A stretch of 64,000 bases of DNA from Sphingobacterium sp. B16(2022) (GTDB lineage Bacteria; Bacteroidota; Bacteroidia; Sphingobacteriales; Sphingobacteriaceae). The DNA lies in NCBI RefSeq assembly GCF_012030425.1, contig NZ_JAAUVN010000001.1, forward strand, positions 1,860,001-1,924,000, read 5' to 3'. Positions 18,646-26,213 of this stretch are shown here, one piece after another. The notes under the pieces are model-generated. The model did not search any database. It was not told the DNA's origin and saw only the letters and a program-made list of their open reading frames with translations. A program made the position numbers and the translations under genes. The stretch's first letter is position 1, and the number at the start of each line of letters is the position of its first letter.

Positions 18646-18661
18646 TGGCATGCATTTAGCA
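18646..18661 (+). promoter_or_regulatory. Sigma-54 (-24/-12) promoter of the CBASS operon
   Basis: TGGCATGCATTTAGCA has the GG (18647-18648) and GC (18659-18660) dinucleotides separated by exactly 10 bp, as required for RpoN promoters. It matches most of the TGGCAC-N5-TTGCA consensus. It lies 32 bp before the 38-aa ORF, downstream of the palindrome and next to a sigma-54 activator gene. Confidence 0.75.
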
Positions 18662-18692
18662 TATATAGAACCAAAGAAAGGAGGTATATAAA

Positions 18693-18809
18693 ATGGCAAA
18701 GAAAACATCAGTACATCGGGACGCAGGATCAGGTCAATTCGTAACTAAAACTTACGCGGATAAGCATCCTAAGACAACTGTTAAGGAAACAGTCAAAAAA
18801 TCCAAATAG
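18693..18809 (+). CDS. 38-aa conserved small protein of the CBASS operon
   Basis: ATG at 18693 with a strong ribosome site (AAAGGAGGT, 18677-18685, 7-nt spacing); TAG at 18807-18809. The peptide (MAKKTSVHRDAGSGQFVTK..., ending TVKETVKKSK) belongs to a family of very small basic proteins that I recall from many proteobacteria, often misnamed multidrug transporter. It is far too short for a transporter and has no hydrophobic segment. It is the first gene after the sigma-54 promoter. Its role is unknown; a nucleic-acid-binding or regulatory role is a guess. Confidence 0.75.
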   Translation: MAKKTSVHRDAGSGQFVTKTYADKHPKTTVKETVKKSK

Positions 18810-18815
18810 ATAATC

Positions 18816-18840
18816 GGAGCTATCAAAGAAGGATAGCTCC
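18816..18840 (+). promoter_or_regulatory. Intercistronic hairpin in the CBASS operon
   Basis: Perfect 9-bp stem GGAGCTATC / GATAGCTCC with a 7-nt loop, 7 bp after the 38-aa ORF. No T-run follows, so it may be a partial terminator, an RNA-processing or stabilising element, or an attenuator setting the ratio of the small protein to the downstream genes. Confidence 0.55.
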
Positions 18841-18867
18841 TATAGCAAACATTAATATTTTAAAAAT

Positions 18868-19140
18868 ATGGCAATAATAATTACTTACGACATTCCTTCT
18901 AAGCATCGGGAATTCAAAGAAAAGATGTTTGATTTGGGCTACGTGGATAGTATCTCAAATGTGGATTGTGGAACAATTTACTTTCCAAACACCACACTTT
19001 ATCATGCTTCTAAGACAGCTGCAACTGCCAGAGACGAAGCACGTGCCATTACTAAGTCCTTAGGGGTAAAACTAGTAAGGTGTGTTTCTACTCAATTTGG
19101 ACCAAACTGGGCTGCGGTATGCGGAGAAGCTTTCAACTAG
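18868..19140 (+). CDS. Small Cas2-like alpha/beta protein, 90 aa
   Basis: Starts MAIIITYDIPSKHREFKEKM, which has the beta-strand plus YD pattern and length of Cas2-type ferredoxin-like folds. A central FPNTTLYHASK and an end ..FGPNWAAVCGEAF follow. Cas2 is not claimed: there are no Cas1 or repeats and the resemblance is by eye. The stop codon is directly followed by the ATG of the patatin gene (no gap), so the two are translationally coupled. It may be a nucleic-acid-binding or regulatory accessory protein. Confidence 0.65.
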   Translation: MAIIITYDIPSKHREFKEKMFDLGYVDSISNVDCGTIYFPNTTLYHASKTAATARDEARAITKSLGVKLVRCVSTQFGPNWAAVCGEAFN

Positions 19141-20169
19141 ATGAGAATGGGAGAAGATATTAGCGCAAAATTTAAAATACTCTCCATAGACGGAGGCGGG
19201 ATAAGAGGACTTATCCCAGCCAAAGTCTTGGCAGAGCTAGAAGCAGAACTTCAAAAGGAAGAGCCTGATAAAAAGCTTTATGAACACTTTGATTTAATAT
19301 GCGGCACATCTACCGGGGCTATTCTGGCAATAGGAATCGCTTTGGGAATACCGGCGAAAGAATTAGCAAAATTTTACGAAGACCATGCAAATATCATCTT
19401 CCCGAGATTTGTTTTCCGTTTCTTACCTCGAAAAAGCAGGGCGTTCTTTAACGCTATATATAGCAATAAAAAGCTTTTAAAAAAGCTAAGAGAAGTATAT
19501 GCAGATGCTAACGGAGGTCGAGATCCGCTATTGCTTGATCTTAAAGCTAAGGTTTGCATCCCTGCTTTTAACGGGAATGAAGGGGCAATAAACGTCTTAA
19601 AGACAAAACATCATCCTGAGTACAGGAGAGATTACAAACTCCCTGCCTATCATGTGGCGATGTCGAGTGCTTCCGCCCCTGTGTACTTTCCTCCTCACAG
19701 CTTCTCGTTTAAAAACGAGCATGGAGAAGGGACAAATATAAATATGATTGATGGGGGTATTTTTGCCAACAACCCTTCACTCATCGGTGTCTTTGAAGCT
19801 ACAGACAAACTAGATATTGCCATCGGTGATATAGTCCTTCTTTCACTTGGAACTGGACAGGGAAAGCAAATTATTAAACGCTCTTGGAGACCCAAGAATG
19901 TATTTGACTGGCTATTCCCCAATCCAAAGCTAGTGGATATCGTACTTGACACACAGGCGCAGATTACGGAACAATATTTAAACTTCCTGCAACGTGCATT
20001 AGGCAAAATTGGAAATACATTTCAACACCTCCGCATACAGCATGATATGAAAGGAGATAATATAGAGCTCAATTCATCCAAGAAGAAACACATAGACCGA
20101 ATGAAGGCTATTGGTGAGGAATTGGCAAAAAACAGATTAACGGAAATATTAAATTTTTTAAAACAATAA
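19141..20169 (+). CDS. capV: CBASS effector patatin-like phospholipase (CapV)
   Basis: 342 residues; the start could also be MGEDIS six bases on. It has the patatin oxyanion-hole motif GGGIRG (18-23), the nucleophile elbow GTSTG with Ser57 and the dyad Asp in MIDGGIFANNPS (about 204). No signal peptide. In CBASS, CapV-type phospholipases are switched on by the cyclic nucleotide made by the neighbouring CD-NTase and degrade the inner membrane, so the infected cell dies before phage release. It lies 4 bp before the CD-NTase gene. The patatin call is firm, and the CBASS role follows from the operon. Confidence 0.93.
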   Translation: MRMGEDISAKFKILSIDGGGIRGLIPAKVLAELEAELQKEEPDKKLYEHFDLICGTSTGAILAIGIALGIPAKELAKFYEDHANIIFPRFVFRFLPRKSRAFFNAIYSNKKLLKKLREVYADANGGRDPLLLDLKAKVCIPAFNGNEGAINVLKTKHHPEYRRDYKLPAYHVAMSSASAPVYFPPHSFSFKNEHGEGTNINMIDGGIFANNPSLIGVFEATDKLDIAIGDIVLLSLGTGQGKQIIKRSWRPKNVFDWLFPNPKLVDIVLDTQAQITEQYLNFLQRALGKIGNTFQHLRIQHDMKGDNIELNSSKKKHIDRMKAIGEELAKNRLTEILNFLKQ

Positions 20170-20173
20170 CACT

Positions 20174-21115
20174 ATGGCAAATTGTCACAATTTATTTCAG
20201 GATTATCATGATGAGATATCCATTGGATCGAAAAAGAACCAGAGAATGATGGATTCAAAAGAGGGGCTTAGAAAAAGAATTAGAAAATGGTTTCGAGAAA
20301 ACCAGCCAAAGTATATTCCTTATTTCTATATACAAGGATCATACAAAATGAAGAACGGCATCCGTACTTCAGAAGATATTTGTGATTTAGACGATGGAAT
20401 TTACTTTTTACGTGCGCCAGATGTCACTGCCACCGCATTAAAACAATGGGTTAAACAAGCGGTTGAGGGCTATACAAGCACTGCTGCTGAAAACCGTAAA
20501 AAATGCATTCGTACAATATTTGTTGACGACTACGAAATAGATCATCCTGTTTACTGCAAGGAGGAAGGGAAAGAATACCAAATAGCAGTGAAAGGAGTCG
20601 GCTTTGAAGATAGTGACCCTAAAGCAATGGTAAACTGGTTTATCTCTAAAAAAGATAAAGAAGGTAGATTAGTGCGTAATACTAAATACCTTAAAGGTTG
20701 GGCTGATAAACAGTCGTTTAAAATGCCAAGTGGTTTGGCTTTGACCATATTAGCTAGTAACGCTAAAGAAAAAATTGTTTTGAATGAACGTGACGATATC
20801 ACTATGCGAGACATTTTACAGGAGATTAAAAAAGCATTAAATAATGATTTTAAATGTATAGTGCCAGCAGTACCAAATGATGACCTTCTGGAAAACTATG
20901 CAAATAAAGACAAGTTTCTTGAAGCATTAGATAAGTTTATCACGGACGCAGATGCAGCTATTCATGAAAGTAATCAAAAAGAAGCCAGCAAATTGTGGCG
21001 CAAACATTTAGGTGATAGCTTTCCTCTTGGCGATAATAAAGACGAAAAAAGAACATATGGGGCTGCTGCAGCTGCTGCAGGAGCAATAACTTCATATCCA
21101 TTTGCACATGAATAA
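20174..21115 (+). CDS. CBASS cyclic-oligonucleotide synthase (CD-NTase, DncV-like)
   Basis: 313 residues with the nucleotidyltransferase core: GS at 55-56 (YIQGSYKM), the catalytic acids D71 and D73 in CDLDDGIY, and a third acid D123 in EIDHPVY. It is shorter than Vibrio DncV. It should make a cyclic di- or trinucleotide on phage infection to activate the patatin next door. The product cannot be read from sequence. The C-terminus is a flexible Ala-rich tail ending PFAHE, with no terminal glycine. It overlaps the E2-like gene by 14 bp. Confidence 0.9.
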   Translation: MANCHNLFQDYHDEISIGSKKNQRMMDSKEGLRKRIRKWFRENQPKYIPYFYIQGSYKMKNGIRTSEDICDLDDGIYFLRAPDVTATALKQWVKQAVEGYTSTAAENRKKCIRTIFVDDYEIDHPVYCKEEGKEYQIAVKGVGFEDSDPKAMVNWFISKKDKEGRLVRNTKYLKGWADKQSFKMPSGLALTILASNAKEKIVLNERDDITMRDILQEIKKALNNDFKCIVPAVPNDDLLENYANKDKFLEALDKFITDADAAIHESNQKEASKLWRKHLGDSFPLGDNKDEKRTYGAAAAAAGAITSYPFAHE

Positions 21116-21746
21116 TGCATATATAAGTTTTACTGCTGAAGCTAATGAAGCAATAGGTGAATTTCCCGAACTACAATTATGTGTTCGGGAAGATTCACAT
21201 CCCTATTTGGTTGGAGATATTTCACTATACGACGAAAACAACGTCGTATACGACAAATACTCAATCAGGATAGAGTGCACCACAGAATATCCCGCCAGCT
21301 TTCCTTATGTTTTTGAAACCGCTCAGCGTCTTCCACATAATATTGACTGGCACGTATATGGGGACGGACATTTTTGCATTTGCACGCCTGTAGAGGAATT
21401 CATTCATTGCTCTAAACGAATTACACTTAAAGGTTTTATTAAAGAGCATGTAACACCCTACTTACACAATCAAAGTTTCCGTGAAAAAGAAGGATATTTT
21501 CTCAATGAAAGGTCGCATGGTTCAGAAGGTATTTTAGAATCTATTTACGACCTGTTAAATACTAATGATGCAAACGAAGCATACAAACTACTAAAATTCA
21601 TCTACAATAATAACACACCTTCACGCACCTCAATGTGCTTTTGCAATAGCGGTAAAAAATACCGCTATTGCCATCGAAAAGCTTATCAAGCCCTAAAAAC
21701 CATTGGTCAAGAACGTTTACTTTTAATACTTAATTACATAAAATGA
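21102..21746 (+). CDS. CBASS E2-like protein with C-terminal SEC-C zinc motif
   Basis: 214 residues (the ATG two codons on, 21108, is an alternative start). The N-terminal ~120 residues look like the bacterial E2 (ubiquitin-conjugating-like) domain of short type II CBASS: ECTTEYPASFPYVFE, then WHVYGDGHFCICTP, where C92 or C94 is the likely catalytic cysteine. No E1 or JAB protease gene follows. A SEC-C-type zinc site ends the protein (C179, C181, C190, H191). In known short type II systems the E2 acts on the CD-NTase and raises its activity. The same is inferred here. Confidence 0.82.
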   Translation: MHMNNAYISFTAEANEAIGEFPELQLCVREDSHPYLVGDISLYDENNVVYDKYSIRIECTTEYPASFPYVFETAQRLPHNIDWHVYGDGHFCICTPVEEFIHCSKRITLKGFIKEHVTPYLHNQSFREKEGYFLNERSHGSEGILESIYDLLNTNDANEAYKLLKFIYNNNTPSRTSMCFCNSGKKYRYCHRKAYQALKTIGQERLLLILNYIK

Positions 21747-21750
21747 ATAA

Positions 21751-24700
21751 TTAATTCGTAATCACCTCATAGTTAAAATGTTCATTTGTTGCATACCAAT
21801 CTTGATGTGGATTATCATATGAAACAGCGCTCTCCCTTGAGATTAAAGCCTTATTCAACTTAGGTACTTTCTCCAACAATTTTCTAAGATTTTGGTCTCG
21901 ATTAACTGGATTTTGATAAACTAATAGATAGTTATTCAAAGGATACTCATTAATGAAATCATTCAAGGAGCGAGCTAGATCCCCTATTGCATCGAGATCA
22001 ATGTTAGAAAGTGAATTAGCGCAGGTTATAATAACTGTATGAGGCAATACAAATTCATCTTTATAATAGCAGGGGTCACTTTCTCTTAACTCACAACAAA
22101 GTTCGAAAGTATCATTAGACTTAAAGATTCCTGAGTCAATGAACTCTTGTGCCTTGGCAAGCATAGTTTTAGATACATCAATTCCTAGATAGTGTACCTT
22201 TCTTCTACTATCAGATTTAAAAACATTATTAAATGCCAAAGAAGCTGTCATAGGACCGCATCCGAAATCTATAAACATTACTCTTTCTTCTGTGTTTTTA
22301 AACTTTGATTGAAAGAATTCTTTGTGGTTTAAGAAAATACTTTCCGTTGAAATAAAATGCTTCCTCATACTCCAATAACAATAGAGCAAAACATTCTCGC
22401 GTGCTGTATAGTAAGTAAGTAGTTCCTGATTACCAATTAAATCTCCTACATTCTGCTCATAGTTCAAGTCGACCTGCTGATCAAAGTCAGCCAAACCATA
22501 ACGTATAAGATTATTACGGGCGAAATCCGTATTCAATCCCAATATTTCATTTGGCCATTTGGTACGTCGATCCTTTCTTACGAGACTCTCAACTTTATTC
22601 TCGAATGCAGCTTTGAACGGTTCATTGATTGACATAGGCTTTCTATCCTTAATAGAAGACGTGTCATTAGGAAAAAAAATAGGTTCATTATTTATTATTC
22701 CTGACAGCGAATTATTGATATAACCTCCTTTTGACTTGCAGTATTCTATTAATCTTAAATATATCAGGTTACTTGATAAAATATAGTCATTACCAATTAA
22801 TATCATTTGCTCTCTAGCCCTAGTAAGAACAACATTTAGTTTTCTATCAACATCACCTTCATCATTCAAATTAATCATCCCCCTAAGCTGGAACGGATTA
22901 TTAATTGAAAAGGAATAAATTATAATATCTCGTTGACTTCCTTGGAAACGTTCTACAGAGTCCACCGTTATAGCCTCGTAGTTTGGGATTCCGGTTTCCT
23001 CTAACTTGTGTTTGATAAGAGCTATTTGATTTCTAAAAGGAGCTATTATACCAATAGTCTTACTAGGATCAAATTCCTTATTGTTTGTTTCATATAAAGA
23101 GATAATGTCTTTAACTATTTTTACAACAAAATCAGCTTCGAACGTATTAGACTTAGCATAGTGATCGTCAACCTTGTTGTTATTAAAAAATACTAATCTT
23201 TTTTGACTTAATAGTTTCCGCACTGTGTTTGCACTAGACTCGTGAAAATCTAAATCTACGACTTGTCTATTTAGAGACGATTTAGTCTCAGCATCGATAT
23301 CAGGGGTATCATAAGCTTCTCGCAATCTACCTTTATAGAATGCAAAATTGGGAAATAAGGAAATTTCCTTATGCATGCGGCCTTGATAAGTTAATGTATC
23401 GTATGCATGAGACAAAAGATTATCTTCACAGAATTTGTAAAGACGCTCGAATAGCGAGTTCTTTCTATTAAATAACCCAATTGATTCGAGAAGCTTATTA
23501 TTCGTTTTTGATCTATCTATTGATTGTATAGAAATGGCAGGTAGTTGCTTGTGATCTCCTATAAGAATAAATTTTGATGCTTTTGCCAAGACACCCACCA
23601 ATTGCGGTTCCAAAATCTGAGAGGCTTCGTCAACTATTATATAATCAAAACTCTTTACTTGAAAAATACTCAGTTTGCTTCCGACAGAAGCTACTGTAGA
23701 GACATAGACATTGTTTTGAACTATAACATTTGTTACTTCGGCACGTCCAAATTTTTTATTGAATGCTGATAACTCCTTTTCTTTAGCTTCGATCACAACA
23801 TCTATAAGGTTGTCATGATACTCAGAACTGGTAGATAGCTTTGAACCAAACCGAATGAAATTAAGTTTTTTTCTACCACCACAAGCATTATCAATTGCCT
23901 CGCAAAGTTCATCAACTGCTCGATTTGTATATGCAAGAACTAAAATGCTTTTATTAGTATCAATTAATTCCTTAATTAAATTTTTAATAATAATTGATGT
24001 CTTTCCTGTGCCAGGAGGTCCATTCAATAAAAAGTAATCATTAGCAGATAACGCTTTATTTATTACAGTCCTTTGTTCCAAAGAAACAGCTGGATTTTTA
24101 TAACCATAATCTCCAGCTTTCTCAGGAAATTTTTGAGTCAATATTAAATCCTTATATGACTGGCCTGCTTTTAAAAACCCATAAAGATTCCTATACATAG
24201 AATTGAAAGAGGTCTCCATAAAGTCGCTCTCTAATGCCCACTTACCTTTCTTTCCAAAAGACTCAAAGAACGCCTTATTTCGCTGTTTATATCGAAAACA
24301 AACAGTCACATATTCTCCAACAATTTCCTTTATAGTACATTTAAAAATTTGACTATGTGAAACGATTTCTGACATGTTATTTCGAGGGTAAAGCACACAG
24401 ATATCTCCCTTTCTAAAATTAACATGTTTATTATCCAAACTTCTCCTTCTGAAAACTATTTCCTGCTCTACGCTGTCAATTTTATTATCAACAATTTCAA
24501 GATCGTACAGTATCTCAAACCTACTTTTCTTTTCCTCAAAGCTATCCAACCAAAGTCTTGCTAAACCATTCGATCCTCCTTCTTTATCTCTATCTGATCC
24601 ACCAACCTTGCTCAAAAAATGTTCGTATGAAACATAATTTGCAAACGAAATAAAATAATTTTTCTCAAGATCTGAGGCCGATGTAATTGGAGTAAGAAAA

Positions 24701-26184
24701 TCAACTATTTGAGGTTCTATTCGAACTCGGAAATTAGGATGAATATCTTTATTGATTAAGTTTTGTGGATTTATTTTAGTTAGAATACCTTCGGTGTTCT
24801 CCTTACTATCTGCTATTAGAAGATGCTCGGTAGAGACTATTTTATTCCTTAGGTTAATAACTTCCTGAAAACCTTTTAAATATGCCCCCGTATTCCTTAA
24901 ATTATTTTGACTAGGCTTCGAGTACAAGATAAAACCTTGCAACCTATTATTCACCTGACTAACATTTAACTTACCTACCTGAGAATAAAGAAGGTAATAC
25001 ATAAACAATTGAGCAAGATGATTGCCTTTAATACTAGCGCCGTCATCAGGCCAAGGTGCACTACCAGATTTCAACTCGATTATCTTGGATACCTCGCTTC
25101 CTTTTCGCCAATCGAGCATATCTAGTCGACCTTGTAGACCGAACTTTTCTGATAAGAAAGAAGGCTCAAGAGAGATGTTTTCTAAATTGATACCTAATTT
25201 TGAAAATCCATTTTCAATAATATCTTTAATTTTCAGAAACTGCTTTTGGCTTTCATCATAATAAATTTTAAAATCTTTTGTTTCTGCTATGTCCTTACAG
25301 GTGGTATATTCAAGTGGGGTTGTTTTAAAGTGTTTAAGAAAAACACTATTGAATTCCACCGGTGCCAAAGGATTAGAAAAAACTTCATCAACAACCAAGT
25401 TTGCAAAGTTCCCCAACAATAAATGTTTAGAATCAGGTTTTTCTTCAAATTTTGACTTCAGAAATAAAAGTTCGCTTTCTCCATAATCTTGAATGCATTC
25501 TGCAATAGAGGATACATCTAAAAGGTAATCTGGCTCTAGAACAATTATCTTGGGATGAAAAACTTCATTGGCATCAATATCAATATCTATAAGATATAAC
25601 AAAGCACCAATCCAAAAATTCTCACATGATGTAATAACTTCATTAACCCCTTTTTCCAATATTTGAACAGTAACCAATTTTTCAGGAGCAAACTCATAGC
25701 CACTACCTTTGATACTTAGTCCATCAATTTGACAAATTAAATGATTCTCTCGCTTCTCTACAATACATACTTTAGCCTCATTAAGTCGAACACTTTTAAC
25801 AGGTGCGTATTCAACTCCTCGCTTTCTTCCATCCAACAACACTTCTGGTACGTTAATAGCATAAACTACTTTTAAAAAACCTGCAAAAAAAGCTATATGA
25901 TTTTTGTAATCGTCCTCATTAGGTTTAATCCCCTCATGCAATACTTTGTTAGCTGTAATACGTAATCCGTGTATCGCACGATCTACATTGTACATGCTGC
26001 AGACATAAACCAATCTAGAGAAGAAGTTTGAAAATTGAGTTGAGCTATCTATTGTAAGGTTTTTACAAACCTTCTCCAACAACGTCCTAAGTTGGGGATA
26101 TTTTACCGACAAAGACGATATTTCATCTTTATGGATACTTTCAAGTTCCTCGAGAAATTCTAACGCAATTATTTTCTTAGACAT
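21751..26184 (-). CDS. Cas4/Dna2-like nuclease + SF1 helicase + methyltransferase-like fusion
   Basis: 1477 residues. An N-terminal unknown part (1-~340) is followed by a PD-(D/E)XK nuclease with LDMLDWRKG...IIELKSG (about 355-375). Then comes an SF1B (Dna2/NAM7-type) helicase: Walker A NGPPGTGKTS (~721), DEAS motif II (~851), and motifs V-VI RFQGSQRDIIIYS and NVVLTRARE (~1080-1130). The C-terminal ~200 residues have a class I SAM-binding motif FIDFGCGPMTASL (~1305) and YLGIDVS, but no DNA-methylase NPPY or PC motif. It is the last gene of a five-gene operon. Probably a DNA- or RNA-processing defence enzyme; the substrate is unknown. Confidence 0.82.
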   Translation of the reverse strand: MSKKIIALEFLEELESIHKDEISSLSVKYPQLRTLLEKVCKNLTIDSSTQFSNFFSRLVYVCSMYNVDRAIHGLRITANKVLHEGIKPNEDDYKNHIAFFAGFLKVVYAINVPEVLLDGRKRGVEYAPVKSVRLNEAKVCIVEKRENHLICQIDGLSIKGSGYEFAPEKLVTVQILEKGVNEVITSCENFWIGALLYLIDIDIDANEVFHPKIIVLEPDYLLDVSSIAECIQDYGESELLFLKSKFEEKPDSKHLLLGNFANLVVDEVFSNPLAPVEFNSVFLKHFKTTPLEYTTCKDIAETKDFKIYYDESQKQFLKIKDIIENGFSKLGINLENISLEPSFLSEKFGLQGRLDMLDWRKGSEVSKIIELKSGSAPWPDDGASIKGNHLAQLFMYYLLYSQVGKLNVSQVNNRLQGFILYSKPSQNNLRNTGAYLKGFQEVINLRNKIVSTEHLLIADSKENTEGILTKINPQNLINKDIHPNFRVRIEPQIVDFLTPITSASDLEKNYFISFANYVSYEHFLSKVGGSDRDKEGGSNGLARLWLDSFEEKKSRFEILYDLEIVDNKIDSVEQEIVFRRRSLDNKHVNFRKGDICVLYPRNNMSEIVSHSQIFKCTIKEIVGEYVTVCFRYKQRNKAFFESFGKKGKWALESDFMETSFNSMYRNLYGFLKAGQSYKDLILTQKFPEKAGDYGYKNPAVSLEQRTVINKALSANDYFLLNGPPGTGKTSIIIKNLIKELIDTNKSILVLAYTNRAVDELCEAIDNACGGRKKLNFIRFGSKLSTSSEYHDNLIDVVIEAKEKELSAFNKKFGRAEVTNVIVQNNVYVSTVASVGSKLSIFQVKSFDYIIVDEASQILEPQLVGVLAKASKFILIGDHKQLPAISIQSIDRSKTNNKLLESIGLFNRKNSLFERLYKFCEDNLLSHAYDTLTYQGRMHKEISLFPNFAFYKGRLREAYDTPDIDAETKSSLNRQVVDLDFHESSANTVRKLLSQKRLVFFNNNKVDDHYAKSNTFEADFVVKIVKDIISLYETNNKEFDPSKTIGIIAPFRNQIALIKHKLEETGIPNYEAITVDSVERFQGSQRDIIIYSFSINNPFQLRGMINLNDEGDVDRKLNVVLTRAREQMILIGNDYILSSNLIYLRLIEYCKSKGGYINNSLSGIINNEPIFFPNDTSSIKDRKPMSINEPFKAAFENKVESLVRKDRRTKWPNEILGLNTDFARNNLIRYGLADFDQQVDLNYEQNVGDLIGNQELLTYYTARENVLLYCYWSMRKHFISTESIFLNHKEFFQSKFKNTEERVMFIDFGCGPMTASLAFNNVFKSDSRRKVHYLGIDVSKTMLAKAQEFIDSGIFKSNDTFELCCELRESDPCYYKDEFVLPHTVIITCANSLSNIDLDAIGDLARSLNDFINEYPLNNYLLVYQNPVNRDQNLRKLLEKVPKLNKALISRESAVSYDNPHQDWYATNEHFNYEVITN

Positions 26185-26213
26185 TATAATATAGTTAAGG
26201 TCTTTTACTTAAA

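Noticed and set aside
18868..19140. Genuine CRISPR Cas2 and an adjacent CRISPR array
   Set aside because: No cas1, no other cas genes and no repeat-spacer array anywhere in the window. Only the small alpha/beta look is shared.
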